Positions 9,283 to 19,305 of a DNA stretch of 64,000 nucleotides are shown here, piece by piece. A model generated the notes under the pieces. It worked only from the letters and a program-made list of their open reading frames with translations. It did no database searches and had not been told where the DNA came from. Source of the stretch: Thermococcus barophilus MP (GTDB lineage Archaea > Methanobacteriota_B > Thermococci > Thermococcales > Thermococcaceae); contig NC_014804.1 of assembly GCF_000151105.2 (NCBI RefSeq), forward strand, positions 186,001 through 250,000, given 5' to 3'. The first letter of the stretch is position 1. Every line of letters starts with the position of its first letter. Both the position numbers and the translations under genes were made by a program.

Positions 9283-9330
9283 TGATTTATAAAGATTACG
9301 GTGCTCTTAAATTCAGCGAAAACTTTATAT
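9283..9330. promoter_or_regulatory. Divergent BRE/TATA promoters for two tRNA clusters
   Basis: On the minus strand AATCTTTATAAATC (9283-9296) lies about 27 bases before tRNA-Asn. On the plus strand GCGAAAACTTTATATA (9316-9331) lies about 27 bases before tRNA-Thr. Both have an A-rich BRE and a TATA box at the standard archaeal distance. Confidence 0.8.
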
Positions 9331-9357
9331 ATCTACCGAAACTTTTCTTCATTCGGT

Positions 9358-9434
9358 GCCCCGGTGGCTCAGCCTGGGAGAGCGGCGGACTTGTAATCCG
9401 CAGGTCCCGGGTTCAAATCCCGGCCGGGGCTCCA
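9358..9434 (+). tRNA. tRNA-Thr (TGT)
   Basis: Acceptor GCCCCGG/CCGGGGC, anticodon stem GCGGA/TCCGC with loop CTTGTAA, T-loop TTCAAAT, discriminator T, encoded CCA. Confidence 0.96.
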
Positions 9435-9446
9435 GTCTTTTGGCTT

Positions 9447-9524
9447 GGGGCCGTGGGGTAGCTTGGTCTATCCTGCCGGCTTTGGGAGCCGGCGACCCGA
9501 GTTCAAATCTCGGCGGCCCCACCA
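9447..9524 (+). tRNA. tRNA-Pro (TGG)
   Basis: Acceptor GGGGCCG/CGGCCCC, anticodon stem GCCGG/CCGGC with loop CTTTGGGAG around TGG, T-loop TTCAAAT, discriminator A, encoded CCA. It lies 12 bases after tRNA-Thr(TGT), so the three plus-strand tRNAs are probably one transcript. Confidence 0.95.
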
Positions 9525-9532
9525 GTTTTAAT

Positions 9533-9609
9533 GCCCCGGTGGCTCAGCCTGGTGGAGCGGCCGCTTGGTAAGCGGCAGGTCGCGGGTTCAAACCCCGCCC
9601 GGGGCTCCA
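9533..9609 (+). tRNA. tRNA-Thr (GGT)
   Basis: Acceptor GCCCCGG/CCGGGGC identical to the other tRNA-Thr, anticodon stem GCCGC/GCGGC with loop TTGGTAA, T-loop TTCAAAC, discriminator T, encoded CCA. Third member of the plus-strand cluster. Confidence 0.96.
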
Positions 9610-9747
9610 TTCTGCGGTTTTAATGAGCCCGATGATATTTAAGCCTGTAGAATGCCCATCCATGTTCATCAATGTGGGTTTTCGGCTATAAGAACCCTTC
9701 TTAAACTTTACGCAAGGAATATAAACCCTATCTCCGATTTATCTCAC

Positions 9748-9765
9748 GAAAAGCTTATATACCCA
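9748..9765 (+). promoter_or_regulatory. Promoter of the RNA polymerase operon
   Basis: CGAAAAGCTTATATACCC is a strong BRE plus TATA box about 65-80 bases before rpoH. A transcription start near 9788 would leave a leader of about 40 bases ending in AAGGGGGC before the GTG start. The rest of 9610-9747 shows no gene. Confidence 0.8.
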
Positions 9766-9827
9766 AAGCGAAAGCTGGAGGTAGTGAGAGATTATACTTT
9801 CTAAAAATTCTAAGGGGGCAATTCTCG

Positions 9828-10076
9828 GTGGCGGCGAAAAAGGAGTTTAATATATTTGATCATGAATTAGTTCCTGAACACAGAGTATTAAGCGAAGAAG
9901 AAAAGGAGGAACTGCTTAAAAAATACAGGATAAAGATTTCCCAGTTACCCCAGATAAAGGCTAAAGATCCGGCTGTTGTGGCATTAGGAGCAAAGCCGGG
10001 AGATATAATTGAAATCAAGAGAAAAAGTCCAACTGCAGGTGTTTACTATTACTACAGGATTGTTGTTGAGGATTGA
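9828..10076 (+). CDS. rpoH: RNA polymerase subunit H
   Basis: Archaeal RpoH, the counterpart of the C-terminal domain of eukaryotic Rpb5, 82 residues. It shows the expected [17 protein letters not shown] start and [32 protein letters not shown] core (the KYRI-LPQI region). The start codon is GTG behind GGGGGC. It sits in the jaw of RNA polymerase and leads the operon, 17 bases before rpoB. Confidence 0.97.
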   Translation: MAAKKEFNIFDHELVPEHRVLSEEEKEELLKKYRIKISQLPQIKAKDPAVVALGAKPGDIIEIKRKSPTAGVYYYYRIVVED

Positions 10077-10093
10077 ATTTTTGAGGTGAGAAC

Positions 10094-13000
10094 ATGAGAG
10101 GTCCAACTGTTGTTGAGGTTACTCCGGATGACCTTTGGAGCGTTATGGAAAGTTATTGGAATGAAAAAGGACTTGTCAGGCAGCATCTTGACTCTTATAA
10201 TGCATTTATAGACCACGGAATGCAAGAAGTCATCAATGAATTTGGCGGCATAAAGCCAGATATCCCAAACTTTGAAGTTAAGTTCGGAAAGATAAGACTT
10301 GGGGAGCCGGAATTCCAGGAGGCACAGGGTCAAAGAAAGCCACTTTATCCGATGGACGCAAGGATAAGGAACCTCACTTATGCTGCTCCGATATATCTTG
10401 AAATGATCCCAGTCGTTAACGGCATTGAGCAGGAACCCGTTGAGGTCAGGATAGGAGAGCTCCCGATAATGCTTAAGTCAAAGGCATGCAGGCTCTACGG
10501 GAAGAGCGAAGAGGAATTAATAAAGCTTGGAGAGGATCCGAAAGATCCAGGTGGTTACTTTATTATTAATGGGTCAGAGAGAGTTATTGTATCTATTGAA
10601 GACTTGGCTCCAAACAGAACCTTAGTTGAGAAAGATGAAAGACAAGATAAGGTTGTTGCAAAGTGCTTTTCATATAGACATGGCTACAGAGCTCTGATTG
10701 CTGTGGAGAGAAGAAAGGATGGCTTGCTTTACGTTTCTATACCCAATGTTCCTGGTGTTGTCAAGTTCGTTTATGTAATGAGGGCCCTTGGTCTTGAGAG
10801 TGATAAGGAAATCGTTGATGCAATAAGTGATGATCCAAGGATACAGCAGGTTCTTTTCGACAACCTTGAGGATGCAAGCGATATTCAGACCCAAGAAGAG
10901 GCTTTGGATTACATTGGTAAGAAAGCCCTTCCAGGGCAGCCAAGAGAGTACCGGCTAAGGAGGGCAGAGTCAATAATTGACAACAACCTCTTGCCTCACA
11001 TGGGAGTTAGACCGGAGGACAGAATTAAGAAAGCGTATTATCTTGGCATGATGGCACTCAAAGTGCTTGAGCTTTCACTTGGTCTGAGAGGAGAAGACGA
11101 CAAAGATCACTATGCCAACAAGAGGCTTCGTTTGGCTGGAGATCTGCTTAGAGACCTGTTCAGAGTTGCATTCGGTCAGCTTGTTAAGGACATGCAGTAT
11201 CAGCTGACCAAGACCTATCAGCGGAAAGGAGAGAAATACGTTTTTGAAAACGTTCAGAGATTTGTGAGAAATTCTGTGAGACCGGACGTTCTTACGGAGA
11301 GGATTGAGCACGCCTTAGCAACAGGCGCCTGGCCTGGTGGAAGAACTGGTGTCAGCCAGCTTTTGGATAGAACAAACTACATGTCAACTCTCTCACACCT
11401 GAGAAGGGTCACCTCACCGCTGAGCAGAGACCAGCCGCACTTCGAGGCAAGAGATCTGCACGGAACCCACTGGGGAAGAATCTGCCCAACTGAAACGCCA
11501 GAAGGTCCAAATTGTGGTCTTGTTAAGAACTTAGCATTGATGGCTCAGATCACAACTGCTATTCCAGAGGAAGAGGTTCTCAAGTACCTGAGGAAGCTCG
11601 GCATTGTTTCAATTGAAGAGAGGAGACCAAACCCACATGTCTGGAGAGTATATCTTAATGGTGTGCTGATTGGGACGGTTGAGGATGGCATAGCTTTGGT
11701 AAACAGGATTAAAGCCGACAGAAGGGCTGGCAAGATTAGCGATGTCATAAACGTTGCATACTATGATGACGTCAGGGAAGTTTACATTAACAGCGATGAC
11801 GGTAGAGTTAGAAGACCTCTTATCGTCGTTGAGAACGGTGTTCCAAAGCTTACAAAGGAGCACGTTGAAGGAATAAAGAATGGAACGCTTACATGGAGCG
11901 ATCTAATTAAAATGGGTGTCATCGAGTATCTCGATGCGGAGGAAGAAGAAAATGCATACGTTGCAACCTGGCCGTGGGAAGTCACAAAAGAACACACCCA
12001 CTTAGAGCTGATGCCCGCTGCAATCCTTGGTATTCCTGCATCACTCGTTCCCTATCCAGAGCACAACGCAGCTCCAAGAAACACCTATGGAGCGGGTATG
12101 GCTAAGCAGAGCCTGGGTTTAGGATGGGCTAACTTCAGAATCAGAGTTGACACCAGAGGACACCTCTTGCACTATCCACAGATCCCACTTGTCAACTCAA
12201 GAATAATGAAGGCTGTCGGTTTTGAGGAGAGACCTGCTGGTCAGAACTTTGTCGTTGCTGTCCTCAGCTACCAGGGTTACAACATGGAAGATGCCATCGT
12301 GATCAATAAGGCATCAATTGAGAGGGGATTGGCGAGATCAACATTCTTCAGAACATATGAGGCTGAGGAGAAGAAGTACCTTGGCGGTCAAACGGATAAG
12401 TTTGAAATTCCAGACCCAACTGTTAGGGGATACAGGGGAGAGAAGTACTACAGACACTTGGATGAGGATGGTATAATCTTCCCAGAGTCAAAGGTCAGTG
12501 GTAAGGATGTTCTTGTTGGTAGAACTTCACCGCCGAGGTTCCTTGAAGAGCAGAGCGGATTGGGTGGAATAATCCTTCAGGAGAGGAGGGAGACAAGCAT
12601 AGCTGTAAGGCCAAGTGAGAAGGGTGTAGTTGATAAAGTCATAATTACTGAGACTGGAGATGGAACCAAGCTCGTTAAAGTTACCGTTAGAGACCTTAGG
12701 ATTCCAGAGCTTGGAGACAAGTTCGCAAGCAGACATGGACAGAAGGGTGTTATAGGCTTAATCGTTCCACAAGAGGACATGCCGTGGACAGAGAGCGGAA
12801 TAGTCCCTGATCTCATAGTCAACCCACACGGTATTCCATCTCGTATGACTGTCGGACAGCTCATTGAAGCAATTGGTGGAAAGGTTGCATCTCTTAAGGG
12901 AAGGAGAATTGATGGAACGGCATTCATTGGAGAGCCAGAAGAGAAGCTTAGAAAAGAGCTCGAGGAGCTCGGATTCAAGCACAGCGGAAGGGAGATCATG

Positions 13001-13450
13001 TATGATGGAATTACTGGGAGGAGATTAGAGGCAGACATCTTTATCGGTGTCATCTACTACCAGCGTTTGCACCACATGGTCGCCGATAAGATGCACGCTC
13101 GTTCAAGAGGTCCAGTGCAGGTTCTTACAAAGCAGCCAACTGAAGGTAGGGCAAGGGAAGGTGGTCTTAGATTCGGTGAGATGGAAAGAGACGTTCTCAT
13201 TGGGCACGGTGCTGCAATGCTCCTTGTGGAGCGTCTATTGGAGGAGAGCGACAAGACAGAGGTCTGGGTCTGTGAGACCTGTGGTCACTTAGCGTTAGAA
13301 GATAAGAGAAGGGGACAAGTGTACTGTCCAGTATGTGGAGAGACTGAAAAGATAAGTAAAGTTGAGATGAGCTACGCATTTAAGCTGTTGCTGGACGAGC
13401 TTAAGGCTATGGTGATAAGGCCTGCTTTGAGATTAAAGGAGAGGGTGTGA
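10094..13450 (+). CDS. rpoB: RNA polymerase subunit B (undivided)
   Basis: Second-largest catalytic subunit, 1118 residues, with B'' and B' in one chain as usual in Thermococcales. Conserved stretches include the fork region near [17 protein letters not shown], the hybrid-binding [10 protein letters not shown], the flap-side [13 protein letters not shown] and the C-terminal zinc ribbon [12 protein letters not shown]...YCPVCGE. The ATG follows GAGGTGAGAAC. Its TGA lies just before rpoA1, whose ribosome binding site is inside its 3' end. Confidence 0.98.
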   Translation: MRGPTVVEVTPDDLWSVMESYWNEKGLVRQHLDSYNAFIDHGMQEVINEFGGIKPDIPNFEVKFGKIRLGEPEFQEAQGQRKPLYPMDARIRNLTYAAPIYLEMIPVVNGIEQEPVEVRIGELPIMLKSKACRLYGKSEEELIKLGEDPKDPGGYFIINGSERVIVSIEDLAPNRTLVEKDERQDKVVAKCFSYRHGYRALIAVERRKDGLLYVSIPNVPGVVKFVYVMRALGLESDKEIVDAISDDPRIQQVLFDNLEDASDIQTQEEALDYIGKKALPGQPREYRLRRAESIIDNNLLPHMGVRPEDRIKKAYYLGMMALKVLELSLGLRGEDDKDHYANKRLRLAGDLLRDLFRVAFGQLVKDMQYQLTKTYQRKGEKYVFENVQRFVRNSVRPDVLTERIEHALATGAWPGGRTGVSQLLDRTNYMSTLSHLRRVTSPLSRDQPHFEARDLHGTHWGRICPTETPEGPNCGLVKNLALMAQITTAIPEEEVLKYLRKLGIVSIEERRPNPHVWRVYLNGVLIGTVEDGIALVNRIKADRRAGKISDVINVAYYDDVREVYINSDDGRVRRPLIVVENGVPKLTKEHVEGIKNGTLTWSDLIKMGVIEYLDAEEEENAYVATWPWEVTKEHTHLELMPAAILGIPASLVPYPEHNAAPRNTYGAGMAKQSLGLGWANFRIRVDTRGHLLHYPQIPLVNSRIMKAVGFEERPAGQNFVVAVLSYQGYNMEDAIVINKASIERGLARSTFFRTYEAEEKKYLGGQTDKFEIPDPTVRGYRGEKYYRHLDEDGIIFPESKVSGKDVLVGRTSPPRFLEEQSGLGGIILQERRETSIAVRPSEKGVVDKVIITETGDGTKLVKVTVRDLRIPELGDKFASRHGQKGVIGLIVPQEDMPWTESGIVPDLIVNPHGIPSRMTVGQLIEAIGGKVASLKGRRIDGTAFIGEPEEKLRKELEELGFKHSGREIMYDGITGRRLEADIFIGVIYYQRLHHMVADKMHARSRGPVQVLTKQPTEGRAREGGLRFGEMERDVLIGHGAAMLLVERLLEESDKTEVWVCETCGHLALEDKRRGQVYCPVCGETEKISKVEMSYAFKLLLDELKAMVIRPALRLKERV

Positions 13451-13455
13451 GAGCG

Positions 13456-16176
13456 ATGCAGTCAATTAAAAAGGTTATCGGTTCAATTGAGTTTGGTATC
13501 CTTTCCCCTCAAGAGATTAGAAAGATGAGCGCTGCCGAAATTACAGTTCCAGACACTTACGATGACGATGGCTATCCAATAGAAGGAGGACTGATGGACA
13601 AGCGCTTGGGCGTTATTGATCCGGGTCTGAGATGTGAAACCTGTGGTGCAAGATACGGTGATTGCCCTGGCCACTTTGGACACATTGAGCTCGCTCGTCC
13701 AGTAATTCACGTTGGATTTGCCAAGACAATCTACCGCATCCTGGAAAGCACTTGTAGGGAATGTGGCAGGATAAAGCTCACCGACGAAGAAATTGAGGAG
13801 TACATGAAGAAGTTTGAGCTGATCGGTGATAGGAAGAAAACAAAAGACAAGCTCATCAAAGAGATTCACAAGAAGGCAAAGGAAAGAATGGTCTGTCCCC
13901 ACTGTGGTGCTCCACAGTTCCCACTGAAGTTTGAGAGGCCAACGATTTATTGGGAACTCAGAAGGGATGAGCAGGGTAACGAGTACAAGCACAGAATGAT
14001 GCCCACTGAAGTCAGAGATAGACTTGAGAAGATTCCCGACAGGGATTTGCCTCTTCTTGGTCTTCATCCTGAAAAATCTCGTCCGGAATGGATGGTTCTC
14101 ACGGTTCTGCCCGTTCCTCCTGTCACTGTAAGACCATCCATCACCTTAGAGAGCGGTATAAGAGCTGAGGATGATTTGACTCACAAGCTGGTTGATATCA
14201 TTAGAATCAACAACAGACTTAAGACTAACATTGAAGCTGGTGCACCTCAGCTGATTATTGAGGACCTCTGGGATCTCCTCCAGTACCACGTTACCACCTA
14301 CATCAACAACGAAACCTCGGGCGTTCCTGCTGCGAAGCACAAGAGCGGACGTCCATTAAAAACCTTAGCGCAGAGATTGAAAGGCAAGGAAGGAAGATTC
14401 AGAGGAAACCTCAGCGGTAAGCGTGTCAACTTTTCAGCAAGAACCGTTATTTCTCCAGATCCAATGCTCAGCATCAATGAAGTTGGTGTTCCCTTGGCAA
14501 TTGCTATGGAGCTGACAGTTCCTGAAAAGGTTACAGACTTCAACATTGAGAAGCTCAGAAAAATGGTTTTGAATGGTCCAGAAAAGTATCCGGGAGCGAA
14601 CTATGTAATTGATCCGCAGGGAAGAAGGATTAGACTCATGGAGAGCAACAGAGAAACAATTGCAGAGATGCTCGACATAGGTTGGACGGTGGAGAGGCAC
14701 TTAATGGATGGGGATATTGTCCTCTTTAACAGACAGCCTTCTCTGCACAGAATGAGTATCATGGCTCACCGCGTTAGGGTAATGCCTTACAAAACCTTCC
14801 GCCTCAACTTGGCAGTATGTCCGCCTTACAACGCTGATTTTGATGGAGACGAAATGAACCTCCACGTTCCACAGACAGAGGAAGCACAAGCTGAAGCAAG
14901 GATTTTAATGGAAGTGCAGAACCACATAATTTCACCAAGATATGGAGGACCAATCATCGGTGGAATTCAGGATCACATCTCGGGTGGATATCTGCTTACA
15001 AGGGAGGGAGCATACTTCACAAGGAGCGAAGTTGAGCAGATGCTCATGTTTGCTGGTGTTGACATTGACAAGCTTCCAGAGCCGGATAAAGTTGAGGATG
15101 GTATTGAATACTGGAGCGGAAAGACAATATTCTCCCTCCTCCTTCCAGATGACCTAACAATATGGTACAGAAATAAGCTCTGTGACGACCCAAGCAAGTG
15201 CGAGCCGCTTGAAAAGCTCATTGAAGAAAAGCTCCTTCCGGATCCAGAAGAAGTTAGGAAACTGGCATATGATGGATTCGTTTACATTCAAAACGGTAAA
15301 TTGTTAAGCGGTGCAATTGACAAAAAGGCTTACGGTAGAGAGGATGGCAAGATCCTTGACATAATAGTTAGAGAGTACGGCGTTGAGAGGGCGAGACAGT
15401 TCCTTGATCAGGTTACAAAGCTCGCAATCTGGGTGATAACGCACAAGGGCTTCACAACGGCAATTGATGATGAGGACTTGCCTGAGGAAGCAATGGACAG
15501 GATTAAGGAGATTATCAGGGAAGCTGAGGAGAGAGTAAAGAGACTCATTGAGGCTTACAAAGCTGGAGAGCTTGAGCCACTGCCCGGTAAGACTCTTGAG
15601 GAAACACTGGAGAGCAAAATCATGGCAGTCTTGGCTGAGGCGAGAGACAACGCCGGTAAAGTCGCCGAACAGTACCTTGGTATGAACAACTTCGCAGTTA
15701 TCATGGCAAAAACCGGTGCAAGAGGTAAGATACTCAACATCACGCAGATGGCAGCTTTACTCGGTCAACAGTCAATCAGAGGTAAGCGTTTGTACAGGGG
15801 TTATAGAGGAAGAGTGCTAAGTCACTTTAAGCCTGGCGACTTAGGTGCGAGAGCGAGGGGATTTGTTATCAATTCATACAAGAGCGGACTGACACCACAG
15901 GAATATTTCTTCCATGCAATGGGTGGTAGAGAAGGGCTGGTTGATACAGCAGTCAGAACAGCCCAGAGCGGTTACATGCAGCGTAGATTGATCAATGCTC
16001 TGCAGGACCTTAAAGTCGACTACGACGGAACGGTTAGAGACCCAACTGGAATAATCGTCCAGTTCCGCTATGGTGAGGATGGTGTTGACCCAATGAAGAG
16101 CTGGCAAGGGAAAACTGTTGATATCGACAGAATTATTGTGAGGTCTCTGATTAAATTGAGGGCAAACAGCAAGTGA
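13456..16176 (+). CDS. rpoA1: RNA polymerase subunit A'
   Basis: N-terminal part of the largest subunit, about 906 residues. It has the clamp zinc sites (CETCGARYGDCPGHFGH near residue 60; CRECGR near 100 and CPHCGAP near 148), the lid/rudder region and the catalytic NADFDGDEMNLH near residue 458, whose three aspartates bind the active-site magnesium. The bridge helix region follows near HAMGGREGLVDTAVRTA. The start is ATG 13456 behind GAGGGTG; an in-frame GTG at 13447 overlaps the rpoB stop but has poorer spacing. Confidence 0.98.
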   Translation: MQSIKKVIGSIEFGILSPQEIRKMSAAEITVPDTYDDDGYPIEGGLMDKRLGVIDPGLRCETCGARYGDCPGHFGHIELARPVIHVGFAKTIYRILESTCRECGRIKLTDEEIEEYMKKFELIGDRKKTKDKLIKEIHKKAKERMVCPHCGAPQFPLKFERPTIYWELRRDEQGNEYKHRMMPTEVRDRLEKIPDRDLPLLGLHPEKSRPEWMVLTVLPVPPVTVRPSITLESGIRAEDDLTHKLVDIIRINNRLKTNIEAGAPQLIIEDLWDLLQYHVTTYINNETSGVPAAKHKSGRPLKTLAQRLKGKEGRFRGNLSGKRVNFSARTVISPDPMLSINEVGVPLAIAMELTVPEKVTDFNIEKLRKMVLNGPEKYPGANYVIDPQGRRIRLMESNRETIAEMLDIGWTVERHLMDGDIVLFNRQPSLHRMSIMAHRVRVMPYKTFRLNLAVCPPYNADFDGDEMNLHVPQTEEAQAEARILMEVQNHIISPRYGGPIIGGIQDHISGGYLLTREGAYFTRSEVEQMLMFAGVDIDKLPEPDKVEDGIEYWSGKTIFSLLLPDDLTIWYRNKLCDDPSKCEPLEKLIEEKLLPDPEEVRKLAYDGFVYIQNGKLLSGAIDKKAYGREDGKILDIIVREYGVERARQFLDQVTKLAIWVITHKGFTTAIDDEDLPEEAMDRIKEIIREAEERVKRLIEAYKAGELEPLPGKTLEETLESKIMAVLAEARDNAGKVAEQYLGMNNFAVIMAKTGARGKILNITQMAALLGQQSIRGKRLYRGYRGRVLSHFKPGDLGARARGFVINSYKSGLTPQEYFFHAMGGREGLVDTAVRTAQSGYMQRRLINALQDLKVDYDGTVRDPTGIIVQFRYGEDGVDPMKSWQGKTVDIDRIIVRSLIKLRANSK

Positions 16177-16186
16177 GGTGATTTGG

Positions 16187-17371
16187 ATGGTTGCTCCTTC
16201 CACTATTAAATCTTTAATTGAGAAGAATGCTCCTCATCTTCCCGAGAAAACCAAGGAAGAGCTTTATGAGAAGCTTGTCAAGTACAACGAAAAGTACAAG
16301 CTCAAGAAGAAGGAAGTTGAGGCGATTATAGAGGAAGTTGTTAAAGAATATGAAAACGCTGTGGTTGAACCCGGTGAGGCAATTGGTACTGTGGCTGCTC
16401 AGTCTATTGGTGAGCCTTCAACACAGATGACGCTTAACACTTTCCACTATGCTGGTGTCGCTGAGATCAACGTTACCCTTGGTCTGCCAAGAATCATTGA
16501 GATTGTTGATGCAAGGAAAAATCCCTCAACACCAATCATGACGGTTTATCTTGATGAGGAGCATCGCTATGATAGGGAAAAGGCATTAGAAGTTGCGAGA
16601 AAGATTGAGGGGACTACTTTAATTAATTTGGCCCAGAGCATGACAATGGACATTCTTAACATGGAGTTTGTTGTTGAGATTGATCCAGAGCGCTTGGAGA
16701 GAAGCGGTTTAACAATGGAGAAGATTAAAAAGAAGCTTGAAAGCTCGTTCAAGACAGCTGAATTTGAAGTTGATGGATATACGCTTATAGTGAGGCCCAA
16801 GAAGGCGGAGAAGCTTTCCGACTTAAGAAGGATTGCCGAAAAGGTTAAAAGCCATCGCTTAAAAGGTCTCTCAGGCGTTGGAAAAACTATAATCCGCAAA
16901 GAGGGCGATGAGTACGTTATCTACACAGAGGGCTCAAACTTCAAGCAAGTACTGAAGGTTCCAGGTGTCGATCCAACAAGAACAAGAACAAACAACATCC
17001 ACGAAATCGCAGAAGTTCTGGGAATTGAAGCAGCGAGAAATGCAATCATTGAGGAGATTGTAAATACTATGCAGGAGCAAGGTCTTGAAGTAGATGTGAG
17101 ACATATCATGCTCGTCGCTGATATAATGACCCTTGATGGGATCGTTAGACCCATCGGAAGGCATGGTGTTGTTGGGGACCCGGCGAGCGTATTAGCAAGG
17201 GCAGCTTTCGAGATAACCGTTCAACATCTGTTTGAAGCCGCTGAAAGGGGAGAAGTTGACCCCTTAAACGGTGTCGTTGAAAATGTCCTCATCGGACAGC
17301 CTGTTCCAGTTGGAACAGGCATAGTTAGGCTCGCTATGAGGTTACCATTAAAACCAATAGAAGAAGAGTAG
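16187..17371 (+). CDS. rpoA2: RNA polymerase subunit A''
   Basis: C-terminal part of the largest subunit, about 394 residues, containing the trigger-loop region (GEAIGTVAAQSIGEPSTQMTLNTFHYAGV near residue 65) and the C-terminal jaw/cleft helices. The split between A' and A'' is the normal archaeal one. The ATG at 16187 lies 10 bases after rpoA1 behind GAGGTG. No intein is present in any of the polymerase genes. Confidence 0.98.
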   Translation: MVAPSTIKSLIEKNAPHLPEKTKEELYEKLVKYNEKYKLKKKEVEAIIEEVVKEYENAVVEPGEAIGTVAAQSIGEPSTQMTLNTFHYAGVAEINVTLGLPRIIEIVDARKNPSTPIMTVYLDEEHRYDREKALEVARKIEGTTLINLAQSMTMDILNMEFVVEIDPERLERSGLTMEKIKKKLESSFKTAEFEVDGYTLIVRPKKAEKLSDLRRIAEKVKSHRLKGLSGVGKTIIRKEGDEYVIYTEGSNFKQVLKVPGVDPTRTRTNNIHEIAEVLGIEAARNAIIEEIVNTMQEQGLEVDVRHIMLVADIMTLDGIVRPIGRHGVVGDPASVLARAAFEITVQHLFEAAERGEVDPLNGVVENVLIGQPVPVGTGIVRLAMRLPLKPIEEE

Positions 17372-17383
17372 GAGGTGTGATTA

Positions 17384-17689
17384 ATGGATGTAGCTTTCGA
17401 GCTTAGAAAGGCTCTCGAAACAGGAAAGGTAGTCATCGGTTCAAACAAAACTGTAAAATTAGCCAAGATCGGTGGTGCAAAGCTTATCATCGTTGCAAAG
17501 AATGCGCCGAAGGAAGTTAAGGACGATATTTACTACTATGCCAAGCTCAGCAATATACCAGTCTATGAATACGAAGGAACAAGCGTTGATCTGGGAACTG
17601 TCCTCGGTAAGCCATTTGTAGTGGCATCCTTAGCTATAGTAGATCCGGGAGAAAGCAACATTTTAGCCTTAGCTGGGGGTAAGCAGTGA
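17384..17689 (+). CDS. rpl30e: Ribosomal protein L30e
   Basis: Member of the L7Ae/L30e kink-turn-binding superfamily, 101 residues. The sequence has the typical [29 protein letters not shown] start and [26 protein letters not shown] core. It belongs to the large ribosomal subunit. Its position between rpoA2 and nusA is conserved across archaea. Start behind GGAGGTG. Confidence 0.97.
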   Translation: MDVAFELRKALETGKVVIGSNKTVKLAKIGGAKLIIVAKNAPKEVKDDIYYYAKLSNIPVYEYEGTSVDLGTVLGKPFVVASLAIVDPGESNILALAGGKQ

Positions 17690-18126
17690 TGCCCCTGAAG
17701 TTAAATACCGACCAGATCAAGTATATTGCCCTCTTTGAGAGCTTCACAGGAGCTACAGTGCTTGACTGCATTATAGATCAAGACAGAAACCGCCTGATCT
17801 ATGTTATAAAGAAGGGCGAGATGGGATTGGCTTTAGGGAAGAGGGGAATGAACGTTAGGAGAATACAGAGCATGCTTGGAAAGGAGATTGATCTCATCGA
17901 GCACTCAGAGAATCCAGAAGAGTTTCTCAGGAACATTTATAAAACAATGGGCGTAAGAGTTAAAAAAGTCCACATAACTGAAAAGAAGAATGGTAAAAAG
18001 GTCGCCCTCCTTGATGTTAATCAGAGGGATAAGCCGAGGGCGATCGGTAGAGGCGGTCATAATATAAATCTCGTTAAGGAATTAATGGAGAGACACCATG
18101 GAATTGAAGATGTGGTCATAATTTGA
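17689..18126 (+). CDS. nusA: NusA-like transcription factor, two KH domains
   Basis: This 145-residue archaeal NusA consists of two KH domains only, with the GxxG loops visible in [15 protein letters not shown] (about residue 50) and [15 protein letters not shown] (about residue 120). It lacks the N-terminal polymerase-binding and S1 domains of bacterial NusA. The ATG shares its A with the L30e stop. It is likely an RNA-binding elongation or termination factor co-regulated with polymerase. Confidence 0.95.
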   Translation: MPLKLNTDQIKYIALFESFTGATVLDCIIDQDRNRLIYVIKKGEMGLALGKRGMNVRRIQSMLGKEIDLIEHSENPEEFLRNIYKTMGVRVKKVHITEKKNGKKVALLDVNQRDKPRAIGRGGHNINLVKELMERHHGIEDVVII

Positions 18127-18136
18127 GGTGATGATC

Positions 18137-18580
18137 ATGCCTGGAAAGAAAGCACCATATGGAGAATTTGCTGGAAGAAAGCTCAAGCTCAAGAGAAAGA
18201 AGTTCAGATGGAGCGATATCACATTCAAGAGAAGAGTGCTTAGACTCAAGGAGAAGAGCGATCCCCTTGAGGGTGCTCCACAAGCAAGAGGAATTGTCCT
18301 TGAGAAGATTGCCGTAGAGGCAAAGCAGCCCAACTCTGGAATGAGAAAGGCAGTTAGAGTTCAGCTCATCAAGAACGGTAAGGTCGTTACAGCCTTCTGT
18401 CCTGGTGATGGAGCTATTAACCACATTGACGAGCACGATGAGGTAATCATCGAGGGTATCGGTGGTCCAAAGGGTGGTTCAATGGGTGACATCCCAGGAA
18501 TTAGATACAAGGTCGTTAAGGTCAACAGAGTTTCACTCAAAGAATTGGTTAAGGGTAGAAAGGAGAAGCCAAGAAGGTGA
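18137..18580 (+). CDS. rpsL: Ribosomal protein S12
   Basis: Universal decoding-centre protein uS12, 147 residues, of archaeal/eukaryotic S23 length. It has [15 protein letters not shown] (the loop near the A-site) and [22 protein letters not shown]. The ATG at 18137 follows GAGGTGATGATC; the GTG and ATG further upstream lie in the ribosome binding site. Coupled to rpsG. Confidence 0.97.
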   Translation: MPGKKAPYGEFAGRKLKLKRKKFRWSDITFKRRVLRLKEKSDPLEGAPQARGIVLEKIAVEAKQPNSGMRKAVRVQLIKNGKVVTAFCPGDGAINHIDEHDEVIIEGIGGPKGGSMGDIPGIRYKVVKVNRVSLKELVKGRKEKPRR

Positions 18581-18585
18581 TGCTC

Positions 18586-19233
18586 ATGGCAAAGCCATTA
18601 CAAGAGAGATTTTTCATCCCAAAGGACTTGAAGGTCTTTGGAAAGTGGAGCACTGAGGATGTCGTTGTAAACGACCCATCACTCAAGCCATACATCAACC
18701 TTGAGCCTCGCTTGTTGCCCCACACTCATGGAAGACACGCAAAGAAGCCCTTTGGTAAAGCTAACGTTCACATTGTGGAGAGACTCATCAACAAGGTCAT
18801 GAGAAGCGGTGCATCAAGTTATAAAGTAGCGGGGCACTTCATGAGAAGAGAACACCGCTCGTTGATGAGCAAAAAGATGAAGGCTTATGAGGTCGTCAAG
18901 GAGGCATTTGAGATCATTGAGAAGAGAACAAAGCAGAACCCAATCCAAGTTCTCATCAGGGCTATCGAAAATGCCGCTCCAAGAGAGGACACAACAACTG
19001 TTATGTTTGGTGGTATCAGATATCACGTTGCCGTTGATATCTCACCATTGAGAAGGCTTGATGTTGCTTTGAGAAACATTGCATTAGGCGCATCTGCAAA
19101 GTGTTACAGAAACAAGATGAGCTACGCTGAAGCACTTGCAGAGGAAATCATTGCAGCAGCAAACAAGGACACAAAGAGCTACGCTTACAGCAAGAAGGAA
19201 GAAATCGAGAGGATTGCACAGTCCTCAAGGTGA
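18586..19233 (+). CDS. rpsG: Ribosomal protein S7
   Basis: Universal 30S assembly protein uS7, about 215 residues, with the archaeal N-terminal extension ([15 protein letters not shown]). Conserved stretches are [44 protein letters not shown] and the SSR C-terminus. The ATG at 18586 follows AGGTGATGCTC. The operon ends here with a T-rich stretch (TGTTTTTATTT) at 19239-19249; EF-1A, which follows in many archaea, is not here. Confidence 0.97.
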   Translation: MAKPLQERFFIPKDLKVFGKWSTEDVVVNDPSLKPYINLEPRLLPHTHGRHAKKPFGKANVHIVERLINKVMRSGASSYKVAGHFMRREHRSLMSKKMKAYEVVKEAFEIIEKRTKQNPIQVLIRAIENAAPREDTTTVMFGGIRYHVAVDISPLRRLDVALRNIALGASAKCYRNKMSYAEALAEEIIAAANKDTKSYAYSKKEEIERIAQSSR

Positions 19234-19305
19234 GGGCTGTTTTTATTTCCCTCACTTTTCTATATCACCTGATCTTAAATTCACGAGATGCAGTGTTTGA
19301 GGATA

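Noticed and set aside
9356-9571. 71-codon open frame on the plus strand
   Set aside because: It is the translation of three tRNA genes.
12577-13053. 158-codon frame antisense to rpoB
   Set aside because: Serine and proline-rich composition typical of a shadow frame; rpoB is fully intact on the other strand.
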